Part shown: positions 23,586 through 35,150 of the stretch, piece after piece
Layout: each line of letters begins with the position of its first letter
Position numbering within the stretch: the first letter of the stretch is position 1
Source of the DNA: Tachypleus tridentatus
Taxonomy: Eukaryota; Arthropoda; Merostomata; Xiphosura; Limulidae
DNA: 64,000 bases
Reading direction: 5' to 3'
NCBI RefSeq assembly: GCF_004210375.1
Contig: NC_134834.1
Location: 94,492,170 to 94,556,169, forward strand
Notes under the pieces: generated by a model
What the model saw: the letters and a program-made list of their open reading frames with translations, nothing else
Told to the model about the DNA's origin: nothing
Databases searched by the model: none
Program-made: the position numbers and the translations under genes

Positions 23586-24304
23586 CCCACGAGTCGAAGC
23601 TACATAAAACGTACAAATGTAAATATATTTTTGTCTACAAAATAATTATAAAATAACAAACACTGAAGTTAAAACATTTAACAGTAAAGCTAACTTCACG
23701 CACAATACTGTCAAACATGCATTACAGAAAATATTCACGGTTTACACTTGACAGGTGTAATTTAACTTGAATCTAGATACAATTCTAATTACCTGTTTCA
23801 TCATTGTAATCCATGTGACAAAATACACTTCACATCAGATGTCATTAAGACATCGCACTTAAGCAATAGGCAGTAGACCTCAAAAATAATGTGTTCAGAC
23901 ATATGTAACGCCATCTTTACACTTCTCTGATTTCGAACCTCTGATGGATTGTACGTACTGAGGACGTGAAGAAAACTGTGCGCAGTCAAGCGTGATTTTA
24001 ATGACTTTAAGCGAGGCCTTTAGCTAATAAAGTGACGTCATTGGTGTGTGATTAAAACTATAACTATTTAGCTCTCCAAACAAAATTTCTTTTAAACATT
24101 CGACACATCTCTGCGCTCACAACGTGAAAAATATTAGTTTGATATTTTTTCTCGCTGGGTGAGTTATTTGAAATTATTGGTTAAAATAAAGTGGAAGCTA
24201 ATTCCTGTAAAGATAACTAATTAGTTTACTTTCTAGTTAATTTTTCTACAGGCTACGTTCATTTCTACTCTGCGAAAGGCCTAACTCTACATATAATGAT
24301 TCTC
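23586..24304. other. Unannotated interval
   Basis: Nothing recognisable. Confidence 0.35.
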
Positions 24305-24314
24305 AGAAATACCT

Positions 24315-24587
24315 AGCCCGGCATGTCCATGTGATTAAGGCACTCGACTGAGGGTAATCTGAGGGTCGCGGGTTCGAATTCTCGTCACACCAAACATGCT
24401 CGCCCTTTTAGCCGTGGGGTCGTTACAACATAACGGTCAATCCCACTATTCGTTGGTAAAGGAGTAGCTCGATAGTTGGCGGTGGGTGGTGATGACTAAC
24501 TGCCTTCACACTGCTAAATTAGAGACAGCTAACGCGGGTAGCCCTCGAGTGGCTTTGCGCGAAATTCAAAACAAACCAAATAAGCCT
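24315..24587 (+). mobile_element. SINE-A with 10-bp TSD
   Basis: Lacks the first G of the head and has a small body deletion in the CCTCTAGTC segment. AGAAATACCT flanks it at 24305..24314 and 24588..24597. Confidence 0.92.
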
Positions 24588-24597
24588 AGAAATACCT

Positions 24598-25291
24598 CGC
24601 TTATAACATGACAATTAACACATATGTAAACGTACTTTAAGATTGCCATTGAGAGTCAGTAGAATAACTTAATATACACAGTAACGCTGATGTAACTAGT
24701 TTACTAACTTCTCATTCAAGACTTCACTGAAATAACTTAACTGACTCAACAATTCTCTTATTTACAAATTATGTAAACATATGCAGTTGTCAGATTCTTG
24801 ATATTCTAAATATTGCAGGAGAACGTTTTGAACTTACTTTATCTTAATGGCACGAGCTCTCTCGCAAACATCTAAATTTATGCAAGGAAAATATATAAAT
24901 ATTTTATGATATTGTTACCCAAGCTCAGGCACACTATAAGCCATTTAATACAGCAACAATTGTTACGAAGTATACGTTTTTTACAAGCTGGCGAAGAATT
25001 ATTACAGTTACATTGTCATAAGTATGACGTATATGGTGTTCCGACCACTGCTGTGTTTATTCTTGTATCCCAGCCGGCCTTTTCAGAGCTGTGGATTGAG
25101 CGGAACGTTTTGCTTGCAATAGATATGACAAATGTGGTATGGTTGGAATACTGTTATTATACATTATTCTAATTCCCAATAATTGTTGTTGATAAAGATA
25201 AATCAGAATTTCTGAACAGTTTTCAACTTTTACATGAATATATATATATACATATTTATATTTACTATATAGGAATGGTGTCATAATTTAT
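24598..25291. other. Unannotated interval
   Basis: The 88-codon ORF at 24906..25172 has no motif I recognise and no supporting context. An (AT)n stretch lies near 25238. Confidence 0.35.
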
Positions 25292-25410
25292 GGGAATTTG
25301 CTTTGTTTTACAGCAAAGCTATATTGAATTGTCTGATGAGCTCATCGTAGAGAATAGAACCTCGGATTTTAATGTTGTAAGTCCGTAACCTTATCGCTTT
25401 CGGATAGTTT
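25292..25410 (-). mobile_element. Diverged SINE-B copy
   Basis: Minus strand remnants: TACAACATTAAAATCCGAGG and GACAATTCAATATAGCTTTG, then CTGTAAAACAAAG. Confidence 0.6.
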
Positions 25411-25645
25411 TTTTTGGGAAGTAAAGGGTTAGATAAAGATAATATTGTTAAAAGTGTTTTTCCTGCCATGAACAATAACAGAAAACTATACAGGTTTGCT
25501 ACTAGTAATATGATGAACCACAACAGAAGTCGTAAGGAATTGTACGTAACCCTAACAAAGTGTTCGAACAAAAAGCACATGAAACAGCAAAAGATTTATC
25601 TTAAACAGCAATTTAATAACCTTTTTTATTGACTGCTCAGGCTGA

Positions 25646-25910
25646 GGGCCTAACCATTGCCAGCTGGTTATGGCGTTCAACTCGTAATCTGAGGATCGCG
25701 GGTTCGAAACTCGGTGGCATCAAATATGCTTGCCCTGTCAGCCGTGACGGCGTTATAATGTGACGATCAATCCCACCATTCGTGGGTAAAAGAACAGCCC
25801 AAGATTTGGTGATGGGTTGCAATGACTAGCTGCTTCCCTCTAGTCTTACACTGCTAAATTAAGGACGGCTAGCGCAGATAGCCCTCGTGTACCTTTGCGC
25901 GGGATTCAAA
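25646..25910 (+). mobile_element. SINE-A copy
   Basis: Head altered (GGGCCTAACCATTGCCAGC); the body and tail GCGCAGATAGCCCTCGTG are typical. Confidence 0.88.
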
Positions 25911-26261
25911 AATCACACAAGCTAAAGCTGTGTGTATACAAAAATGCACAAACAAACACGTACGTTAGGCTTAAAATAAAATCCGTTAAAACGATTTGTT
26001 TGTGTTTTTTTCTTCTCTTCCCAGTCTACAACAAAAACAATTTGATATTTAGAACACAAACCTTTTGTAGAATACTAAACAAAGTAGTGAGAAGGTCGAT
26101 TTGTTTCTTTTATATATTACGTAAACTAAAAACAAACTCTCAATTTCAGAGTTTGCAAACGACGTTATCATTACCCTTATAAGTTAGTTTTTTTACAGAT
26201 ATCTATTGTTCCTATAAAAACCTTTAAGCACAGTTTTGCATTAATACTCTTATTGGATCAA
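25911..26261. other. Unannotated interval
   Basis: The ORF at 25895..26182 starts in the SINE tail and has no known motif. Confidence 0.35.
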
Positions 26262-26430
26262 AGGTAAGTTTTCGGATTTACAACGGTAATATCAGGAATT
26301 TGATTCTTCGCGATGGGGAGAGTACATATAGCCCATTGTGTTGGCTTTTCGCTAATGCACATGGTGGGTCAGCGAGAAGTTTTCGGATTTACAACGTTAC
26401 AACACGAGAATTGATTTTCTACCATAGAGT
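26262..26430 (+). mobile_element. Two partial SINE-B/C heads in tandem
   Basis: The phrase AGTTTTCGGATTTACAACG appears at about 26271 and again at about 26379. The first is followed by a tail-like TATAGCCCATTGTGTTGGC, the second is cut short. They may reflect an old dimer or one insertion into another. Confidence 0.55.
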
Positions 26431-26554
26431 TTGTTTGTTTGGAATTAAGCGTAAAGCTACATAACAGACTATCTGTGTTTTGCTAACCACAGGTATCGAA
26501 TCCCGGTTTTAACGATGAGAGTCCGGAGACATACTGCTGTGCTACTCGGGGGTC
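26431..26554 (-). mobile_element. SINE-C copy
   Basis: Minus strand: GAGTAGCACAGCAGTATGTC head, ACCGGGATTCGATACCTG B-box, CACAGATAGTCTGTTATG and TAGCTTTACGC tail. Confidence 0.88.
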
Positions 26555-28429
26555 CGTGGTCGAGAGCGTGCAGATTGCCAATTGTATAGTTTTGCACTAC
26601 AGTTCATAAAGCATTTAAATAAAGCACGATTCGCCCTTTGTATGAACCAACCAAGTAAGCGTTTCAGTCAGATGTTTCTTTTCGAGTTCTCAGTATTATT
26701 AAATCGTATTACAAAATGAGATACAAAGAAAAAAAAATCAAATTTATTGTATTTAACCTCCTTTGTTTTTAAAAGTCTCTGACAAAGCTGTATTGCAAAT
26801 AAAATGCCAAATTATTTATAATATTCAATATTCCATTACTCAGGTACCTTACCTATAATCGAAATATTGATAAAAAATTTGAAAATAGAAAATAGATGGT
26901 AAAAAATAAAGAAATATACACTATCGATGTATCAATAAGAAGTGAATATAGCGTAGGTATTTTTAGAACTTTAATTTAACATAGATAGAACTCAATTCTA
27001 CATTTCAAGAAAAACAAAACAAAAACGAAACTTCTGGCAAACATTTTGTAACTTCTTATATTTTCCGGTGTAGGGTTTAGGGTTCGTGTTTGCGTGTCAT
27101 ACAGCTGAAAAGACTGTTGACAACGAAATATGATCACGTGACTAAATCTGAACTTTGAAGGCACTTTTTTGTTTGAACATTAAATGTCAAAAATACTTTA
27201 CAAAAAGTAACATATAGGCGTATCTATATACATGCCATTTTAAAGAGTTCTAAAGGAAATGTACTTTGGTGAATTATGCACGGACTTTTCTCTAAAGTGG
27301 AAATTTCATGGACAACTGTATATATTAACTTACTCACATTAACCATTTTACGAAACAAGTGAGGTATTTGTGAAGGCTGAATCATGATTCGAAGATGTGT
27401 GTTTTAAGCGCAAAAAAAAAAAAAACGCGCTCATTTCTTCATAAACCTAACTATTAATTATTTACATATTTGGTTAGAAACATAAATACTAACATATATA
27501 TAATCTGTTATAAATCAAAACAAGCCCAAACAAAAATAAAAAAAAACGCTGCACTACTCGGAAGGGAACAGGCTGTAATGTGGAATATAAGATGCACCCT
27601 TGTTTCTGGAGGTGACTGGGAAGTAGGGCCCACATTGTGGTGGGGATACACCGTTTATCAGTTTTAGCCTCCGTTCGCCAGGAATAGAATAGAAATAGAA
27701 ATTAGGAGAGCGAGATGTGGATGATCAAGCCCACGACTTATATATATATACATGTGTCTGTGTGTTTCAATGATGCGTAGCTGCATTTTTACAGACATAC
27801 AGACAGATCTAGAAAAGCTATTGCTCGTTTACGTTTGTCCTAAAATCGCGTAGAGACAATGAGAAGCACTGTTGAAGTCTTGAGAGCAGAGACGGAACCA
27901 GATAGTGTTGTCAGAAATGGAACGAATACGTAAACATCTCTAAGAATGAAAGACATTGCATTATTAGAAAACGCAACACAACATTTGCTCCCACATAATC
28001 TAAAGCTTAAGAATAGACTAGCTCATCTGGAATGAAGCCAGGAATCGTTCATAGCCAACCACGGAAGGTTAGCAATATGCTTAAAACTCAGAACAAATAT
28101 CTCATTACAATCATACTTTATAGTTTTTTGTTAATACTGATGAGACTTAGATTAAATGCCACACTGTCATAACTATAGTTTCTTTACAAAGTTAAGCTCA
28201 GTGTCGTTGTCGTTGTGAGAATTTTTTTCTAATGTCATACATATCGTAAATTAAAAGACGGTCCCCAATGTTTTGTGGTATAGTTCAGAGATATACAGAA
28301 CTCTAATATATAGTTAAAAAAAAACCTATTCCAATTATTCGTGTGCCATCAATAGATTGATTTAAAGTTTAATTAAAGAGCAACCAAATTCAGATGTAAA
28401 ACCCCAAACTTACTCCAAATATGCTTCCT
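26555..28429. other. Unannotated 1.9-kb interval
   Basis: No repeat or gene recognised. The ORFs at 26976..27164 and 27470..27667 show no motif. A poly-A tract lies at 27412..27425 and a short (TA)n at about 27740. Confidence 0.4.
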
Positions 28430-28548
28430 TCTGTAGTTCAATGGTTAGCCGGAAGGTTTATACCGAATAAATTGGATTTCGATATCCACAGCGGGAAGAG
28501 CACAGATTGACCATTGTGTAGCATTGCGCTTAATGGAAAACAAATAAA
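28430..28548 (+). mobile_element. Diverged SINE-C copy
   Basis: TTCTGTAGTTCAATGG head, GGATTTCGATATCCAC B-box, GAGCACAGATTGACCATTG and TGTAGCATTGCGCTTAA tail. Confidence 0.8.
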
Positions 28549-28725
28549 ACTTCAGCTATAAGTCTCATAATACAATCAAATACTTAATTTTTAATGGCCC
28601 TCAAGGTTATTATGCTGGATTTATAATATTTAAAGGCTGAGGTTGATACACCAGTAGTAAACGTCATTCACTATCAGTGTGGTTATTGAAAAAATATTTT
28701 TGCTTATAAATACAACTTCACAGAA

Positions 28726-28866
28726 TCTCTCTCTTTGTTAACCGGAAGATGACCCAAGAAGGTCGAAACATTGTTTTCTGCTTTCTTATTAAAAGTGTTA
28801 ATACCCACACCAGCAGTCCTGAGACACATTTTTACATCAAGTGGGTTTCTCGTCATCACGAATTAT
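28726..28866 (+). mobile_element. PLE family-2 solo 3' end, 9-bp TSD
   Basis: A second PLE family. It has the hammerhead-like block CGGAAGATGACC..GGTCGAAACA at 28743..28770, then AAAAGTGTTAATACCCACAC and AAGTGGGTTTCTCGTCATCA. Flanked by TTCACAGAA at 28717..28725 and 28867..28875. No inverted partner is seen, so this is a simple, heavily 5'-truncated insertion. Confidence 0.75.
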
Positions 28867-29001
28867 TTCACAGAAGCTTCAATACTGTAGATTCAGTTGT
28901 CATCTGTGGTGTTCAGTTAGAAAGATTTATTTTACTAGAAACTGGATACGAGTGAAGTTAATACGAAACGACATTAAGTATTTGTGAATGTACCCAACGA
29001 A

Positions 29002-29122
29002 TGTGTGTGTTTTTCTTATAGCAAAGCCACATCGGGCTATCTGCTCAGCCCACCGAGGGGAATCGAACCCCTGATTTTAGCGTTTTAAACCCGGAGATAT
29101 ACCGCTGTACTAGCAGGGGGCA
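29002..29122 (-). mobile_element. SINE-B with 11-bp TSD
   Basis: Near consensus on the minus strand. TACCCAACGAA lies at 28991..29001 and 29123..29133. Confidence 0.95.
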
Positions 29123-29133
29123 TACCCAACGAA

Positions 29134-29839
29134 CAAGAATATGAAACAAATAATGTCACCTATTTGATAAAACAATTTCAATTACCATGTTACAAACAGA
29201 TGGAAGCACTGGTTTTTTTTCAACATTAGACAAAATTGTCAGAGTAGCTTGTGGTTCAACAAACACATCTGTGAGTCAGTTGTTTTATCTGATTGAAGGA
29301 TGACTATTACTTTACCCACAGTTATTATACGTAAATGAGCAATATAACATACCTTATACCAGTATTCTATTTTACGTAAACGACTGTCGTATCTACTTGA
29401 ACTTTGGTATCATTACGATGTGATTTTGTAGTCAATCTGTCAAATATTATTTGAATAATAAAAGAATAAATAAATGAAATCACATTTTAAAGCACGAATC
29501 AAATTATAATAAAACTTTTCATTTCAGTAACTTGTTTGATTGATTTGTGCACGAGGAACTTAAATATTAATGTGCGTATTTAGAAATATTAATTTTTATA
29601 GATGGAGCTTGTGTTCCTCTTCCTCTAAAACAAATCAATGACTGAACATTAATCTCAGATCAACATTTTGTTCTGATATTTTGAAAGGAGACAAAGTTTG
29701 TTAGTGTGTGATAGTTCTGCGAATGGATCCAATATTCTGATACAAACATCATTTAAACTAAACATGAATAATCTACGATTTATTATACTTTTAATAAAGA
29801 TTTGTATGTAATTGTTTGTTTTTTGCATTTTATCGTTTT
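29134..29839. other. Unannotated interval
   Basis: Nothing recognisable. Confidence 0.35.
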
Positions 29840-29851
29840 CTATTTATTTGT

Positions 29852-29895
29852 AGCCCTCGAGTAGCTTTGCGCGAAATTCAAAACAAACAAACAAA
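29852..29895 (+). mobile_element. Minimal SINE-A tail insertion
   Basis: Only about 44 bp: AGCCCTCGAGTAGCTTTGCG, then GAAATTC and CAAA repeats. It is bounded by a perfect 12-bp TSD, CTATTTATTTGT, at 29840..29851 and 29896..29907. This is a retrotransposition event truncated almost to the 3' end. Confidence 0.9.
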
Positions 29896-29955
29896 CTATT
29901 TATTTGTTTAAAGTACTTTACGCAACTGTAAATGTAAGCGACTAAAGTTCTAAAA

Positions 29956-30567
29956 TGTCAGATTTCTATGTATGTGGATGTCTATTGAATTCTTTACAGC
30001 AGGTGTCTGTGATTTTTGTCATAAATTTCAACAATAAACAAACAGCATGTAGTCTATTTGTTTCAAAGTTATATATTAAAAATGATAACATATATACAAA
30101 TGCTCGTTACACTGTCAATCACAAAAGTTGTATACACAGCTTCAAATAATTGTCTCTTTTCGTCAGAGATGAAAAATTGTCCTTCTCTACTCTGTTGCTA
30201 CAATACAGTCTGCGATAATTTCACTTACAAAAGAGCTTCTATATCCTTTTTACGGCTATACTCACAAACACAGTCTAGATTTATTTGATTAAACTTCTCA
30301 GAAACTTCTTATTTCTTACTTGAACTACATTTTGGACGTGTATTTATAAATAGTCCAACTGAAGCTTAGAACTTTCCACATACTACAAGATATTATGATG
30401 TACAAATACTCAATCAAAACAATAAGCAAAACTTATAAGGTTCTGTTAATACGACATTAACAGTTACATAAACAAACCTGCGATAAAGTATCGTTTCTAA
30501 ACAAAACTAATTTTAACACTCACGCTATATTTAGAATAAAACAGTCATGTATATCTAACAGTAAGCT
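29956..30567 (-). repeat. Left LTR of decayed gypsy element (3' LTR)
   Basis: Aligns in the same orientation and order with 35422..36560. Shared blocks include TTCTTTAC(A/G)G(C/T)AGGTGTCTGTGA, TTG(C/T)TACAATACA, GACGT(G)TATTTATAAA and GATCAAAACAA or TCAATCAAAACAA. Boundaries are approximate; a TG dinucleotide at 29956 is a plausible start. Divergence from the partner is high, so the element is old. Confidence 0.7.
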
Positions 30568-30578
30568 CCTATTCAAGA

Positions 30579-30862
30579 TTGTTTGTTTGTTTGTTTTCGA
30601 ATTTCACACAAAACTACTCGAGGGCTATCTGTGCTAGCCGTCCCTAATTTAGCAGTGTAAGACTAGAGGGAAGGCAGCTAATCATCCCCACCCACCGCCA
30701 ACTTTTGGGCTACTCTTTTACCAACGAATAGTGAGATTGACCGTCACATTATAATGCCTCCACGGCTGAAAGGGCGAGCATGTTTGGCGCGACCGGGATG
30801 CGAACCCGCGACCCTCAGATTACGAGTCGCACGCCTTAACACGCTTGGCCATGCCGGGCCGG
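30579..30862 (-). mobile_element. SINE-A with 11-bp TSD
   Basis: Near-consensus SINE-A next to the left LTR. CCTATTCAAGA is at 30568..30578 and 30863..30873. Confidence 0.95.
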
Positions 30863-30891
30863 CCTATTCAAGAAAGATACTTACAATATTT

Positions 30892-31008
30892 TTGTGTGTT
30901 TTCTCATAGAAAAGTTACATTAGGTTATCTGCTGTGTCCACCAAGGACAATCGGATTCTTGATTTTAGTGTTATAAATCCGTAAACTTACCGCTGTCCCA
31001 GTGGGGGA
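30892..31008 (-). mobile_element. SINE-B copy, probable TSD
   Basis: Minus strand: CCCACTGGGACAGCGGTAAG head, AGATAACCTAATGTAACTTT tail. TTACAATAT flanks it (about 30881 and 31009). Confidence 0.85.
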
Positions 31009-31089
31009 TTACAATATATATATATATAACAGACTGTTTTCAATTCATGTATAAAGTCTAATCATAGGCTTTCACACTAACATTTGCAG

Positions 31090-31420
31090 TCCCCTTGATG
31101 GCTTCTACGCAGAGCCTGTAGTTTTGGAGGTACAATACCTGCCTCATGATTCTTGCACTTCTAGATGTATGCAAATGGCTAAAGATCCATCTGAATGGCA
31201 AATTTCTTCCCATAGCGATGGTTCTGGAATTTCTGAAGAGCAAATATGGTGGACAGATACTCTGATTCAGTCGCAGAATAGTTCTTCCCATTATTTAACT
31301 ACTTTTTATTTATGTACTTTATGGGAAACAATCCGTCTTCCTACTTTTGAATAAGTGCTGCTCCAATTTCAGCGTCTGATGCATCAGTCTGAATGATGCA
31401 CAGTTTGCTTAGGTCTGATA
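31090..31420 (-). pseudogene. Gypsy RNase H remnant
   Basis: The first catalytic Asp sits in IIQTDASDAEIGAALIQK (about 31345..31405). The end of the domain is LQNYRLCVEAIKGTANV at about 31075-31125, the family's usual phrase just before the end of pol. In-frame stops break it. It follows RT directly and no integrase follows it. Confidence 0.8.
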
Positions 31421-31599
31421 TTCTGAGAAATTGAACACTTCCTAACATGTTATTTAACTTTTGTAATACCATCTACATTCTTTGTTTGCTCGTCATGTTA
31501 TTGGGTTAGCCTTTATTGGTCAGGTCAGTCAGTGAAGCAGCTAATTCAGCAAGTTTTGGATGTACTTGCTGCACTATTCAACTAATTTCAGGAAGCATT

Positions 31600-32530
31600 C
31601 AATTTGTTATTTAGTCTGACGTATACTGTATGTGGGTTAGCTTCTCTATTCCATGGCTACTTGTCAGTCACTTATCTTGTGTCTGACAAAGTCCAGCTCA
31701 GAATAGCTGATGTAGCACTTACATGGTGTGATAGTCAGATCTGCTGCCTTCACTTGCCTTAACTGCCCTCTGAATTTCTTCAGGTGAACTTCCTATATGG
31801 CTGCGTGGATCAGAATGTCATCCTCATAATGATCCATGTTAGTGGTTTTGAGCATTATCCTCTCTTTCATGTTCATGCTGAGTTGACCAATCCAAGTCGC
31901 ATCCTCTTGAACTTGCAACTAGTAAAGATTGTCTTTTCTTTAAATTTTGGTTCCATTGGGATCTGCCAATAACATTTACTCTGGTAGATCTTAAAAAAGA
32001 ACCTCGTTTAATTTCGCCATGATAGCATCTGGGTCGCCCATAGGTCTGGAGTTGACCTTTGTCATTAGGTTCAGCTTCTGGAAGTCTTATGCAAAAGCAA
32101 TTTAAGCTATTCCTCTTCTTTACAGTTATGACTGGTGAAGAGTAGGCTGAATTAGAAAGCTTAATGATTGCAATTTTTATATCATTTCGACTACCTGCTT
32201 GATTAGGTTTTACATTGTATAGGACAACAGATAGGGCGTTACATTAACTGTATACCTGAATGTTGTCTTTAACTTGTGTTGCACAAGGTCTTTCTTCCTT
32301 GGTCTATCCGTTAAAATATTTATATATTGGTACAGTAGATTTTGTAGCTCTTTCTTCTGTATGCTAGTCAGTTTTTCACTGATGTTGATATTTTTGTACG
32401 TCTCATCTCCATCCAGCAGTTTTAGGTCCAATAGGTCTTCATCTTCTATGACAGTTACTGCCTTCTGGTTCTCCATGTATGACAGCCACATATGCAATTT
32501 CCACCTCTGATTCAGTAACTGCATCCATTA
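31600..32530 (-). pseudogene. Gypsy reverse transcriptase remnant
   Basis: The N-terminal approach ELQNLLYQYINILTDRPRK (in 32210..32524) matches the segment preceding gypsy RT. The catalytic box is YEDDILIH with YEDD at 31817..31828, followed by ADLTIT and YSELDFVRHKI, the usual post-palm phrase. Several frameshifts and stops. In the family this enzyme makes cDNA from element RNA in the particle; this copy cannot. Confidence 0.85.
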
Positions 32531-32589
32531 GGTCTTCCACCCTTCCAAAGTACCTCTTCAACAGATAAGTATGGTAGATCTTGTTCTTC

Positions 32590-33620
32590 CCATCCAATTT
32601 CCAATTTCACTTTACAGTCTATTCTGTTGACCACTTCTGGCACTTCAAAATGTTATTTCCTTTGTAGAATGAGTTTATTGTTGTCTATTGGTAGCAGAAC
32701 CAAGATCTTCAGACCAACCTTGAAACGTAAATCCTTATACTAATTGTCACAGTAGTGCTTAGTCACAGAAGTGCTTTGAGCTACATACAAACTTTTTCGA
32801 GCAAGTTTACAGGTTTTCTCTAGTCGGTGTCTGAGGTCTAGTACGTACTGGTACATACTCCTCAGTTTGACTCTTCTTTTTTCCACAATTCGTTCAATAT
32901 CTTTATTGAACCTTGCATTATTCTTCTGTCAATACCTCTAAGGTTGAAAATCCTGAACGTGCTTGTGGGATTTCTCTGTAGCTAGATAATACTGCCTGCG
33001 GGTATCTGTCACAGCCATGTAGTCTCTCTTGGCACATCTTCTTTAGCATGCTGTTTAAGAATCAGTTGGCTCTACCACAATGCTCACTATTCTGGAGTTT
33101 TATGGGGTGGTAATGAGCGGCATAGGTCTGAGGAATCTCGACACATCTTTTATTAGTTCTGAGGTAAACTGAGTATCTGTTTTTGCTACTTCCTTCATCT
33201 TGGCAATACTATGGTTTCTGGGTAATGTTACATTGTACGCTATTGCCAGCACACACCAGTTTCTCTTGTCAGATAGAGGTATTAGCGGTCCAATGACGTC
33301 CACAGCTACTCAAATGAATGGTTCTTGTATAAGAGGAATCTCATCCAGTGACACCTCGGTTATCTTCCCCCTAGGCATTGTCCTTTAGCAAATGTCACAT
33401 GACCTGCAGAATCACGTCATATCGCTGATGAACCCTGGCCAATGGAAGTTGCTGAAGATTCTGTCTGCTATTTTCTTTGCTCCTTGGTGTCCTTGACCCC
33501 AGTTTTCTGTTAAAACTGTTATCTGTTTAACTTTCCCAGTAGAGCTGCCTTGATAGATCTGGTACAGCACTTCCTTTAGGTCCTCTTTCTGTAAACCGTT
33601 TTTTCTTTGTCTTTGTATTC
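32590..33620 (-). pseudogene. Gypsy integrase remnant, upstream of RT
   Basis: Zinc-binding region with NFHWPGFISDM and FCRSCDIC (about 33389..33460). The catalytic core starts at DVIGPLIPLSDKRN (33303 downward) and the second Asp region is TDTQFTSELIKD. The later SSYREIPQARSGFS (about 32970) and the C-terminal module ILVLLPIDNNKLILQRK (about 32650..32705) follow. A deletion shortens the spacing between the first two catalytic Asp regions. Canonical gypsy order would place this after RNase H. Confidence 0.85.
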
Positions 33621-33779
33621 ATCTTTTTCCTAAACACTGCCCCAAAGTTTCTACAACAAAAGATCTTTATTATGTCCTTCTTTTAGTTCACTTAGACCTA
33701 TGTTCGGAATGTCTCCTTTTGAGACAGCATTTATATCTTGTTTACTTTTCTTTTCTTGATATGTTGTGGTGCCTCATCA

Positions 33780-34230
33780 GCATCTTTCTGTCTGGTTCTT
33801 CTAAACTACACTTTTTGGTATAATGTCAATTACTAAGTCATAGATGGGTGTCTTCATATACACAGTCTCAAGCTCTCCCACAATCTCCCCAGTGGCACAG
33901 CAATATGTCTGAGGATTCACGCAGCTAAACTCCGAGTTTCAATACCCGTGGTGGGCAGAGCACAAATAGCCTATTGTGTAGCTAATTCAAAACAAACCAA
34001 AACCAAACTCTCCCACATATTATAGTGTCTGCTTTTATTATTGCTTTGGGAAACTTCATCACTGCCTCATCAATATGGGCACACAGGTGTACTTTGTCTG
34101 TCATATGGTCATCGTATAATAGACTGGTTCTCAATGCTGCACCCTGTGTCTTATAGGACGTTCTTGTCTTTGAAATAACCTCCACTTACTTGTATCTGTC
34201 GTTTGTTTGTCACAAACTTTGATCACCTCT
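33780..34230 (-). pseudogene. Protease/linker region remnant of gypsy pol
   Basis: The minus ORF 33982..34185 contains AALRTSLLYDDHMTDKVH and KFPKAIIKADTI, resembling the region after the aspartic protease in Gmr1-like polyproteins. It continues past the SINE with LCI..HPSMT. The protease D(S/T)G itself is not clear. Interrupted by the SINE-C at 33883..34007. Confidence 0.6.
33883..34007 (+). mobile_element. SINE-C nested in gypsy pol, 10-bp TSD
   Basis: CCCCAGTGGCACAGCAATATG head, GTTTCAATACCCGTGG B-box, tail with AATTCAAAACAAACC. CTCTCCCACA lies at 33873..33882 and 34008..34017. Confidence 0.93.
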
Positions 34231-34249
34231 GGCACTGTTGACCCTAAAC

Positions 34250-35150
34250 TGAGCTGATCATCAATTATTCACTATTTAATCATGGTGAAAGCACTTCATT
34301 CTTGTGGTGAATTTGCCTCTTCTGGTAGCAGCATCTATGGTAACAGTAACTCTCTTCTTGTTTCTTGCCAGTACAACCTTTGTAGTTAACTACAGCTAAT
34401 TTGTGCTGATGGAATTTATAAAGTTGCTTGTTGGTGACAGACTGGTACTTACTCGCAATGTGCCCCATTTTATATAAAAACGTAGTATCTCTTCTCCTTT
34501 TTGTCTATTTATTTCTTGTGATTTTTGGTGGCACTTCTGAGCAGTCACGCGTGACTTATCTCTTATACTTCCTCCATGAGCTTTCATATAATGTTCTGCT
34601 AGTTTAATCATCTCGCCCACGTTCTTCGTTGTTATTTTTTCCAAAAACAGTGATATTTCAGAACAGCACGTAACCATAAACTGTTCACGTATTAGCAGAT
34701 CCGCCAGTCTTATAAAGCACTCTTTATACTTGGCCATGTTAGTCCATCTTGTGAAGTATCATTGTAAATATGCTATAAACTGAAATACAGTTTCTCCACT
34801 ATCATGTTTGACTTCCCTGAACTTCCGTCGAAAATCTTTCTTGGTAAATTTGTAACATTTCAACAAAACTACTTTTAACTTGCCATAGTCCATAGCATTT
34901 TCTGACGTCACGCCATCATACACTTGCAGGACTTTTCCTATAGGACAGACTATCTAGTTGCCTTTGCCAAAGTTCTGAATTTGGGTAAGTCTTTCACACC
35001 TCCCTGAAAAAGCATTTTCATCTTTCTCTTCATTAATTTGGGCATCTTCGATCGGATGGCCCTGTCCCTATTATCATTTTTGGATAGTTTATCTTTCTCT
35101 TGGATGAGCTTAACAATCTCAAAGTATGCTTTTATTCTCTGCATTTCCAG
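34250..35150 (-). pseudogene. Gypsy gag remnant with zinc-knuckle trace
   Basis: The ORF 34950..35144 contains SKMPKLM, the usual start of the folded gag region. The ORF 34396..34737 contains LADLLIREQFMVTCCSEIS and KNVGEMIKLAEHYMKAHG, matching gag of this clade. Downstream MGHIASKYQS (34468 downward) is a zinc-knuckle relic with a lost cysteine. Capsid/nucleocapsid role in the family; frameshifted here. Confidence 0.75.

Noticed and set aside
24906-25172. 88-codon ORF as a small gene
   Set aside because: No motif, no homologous copy in the window and no splice or promoter context that I can support.
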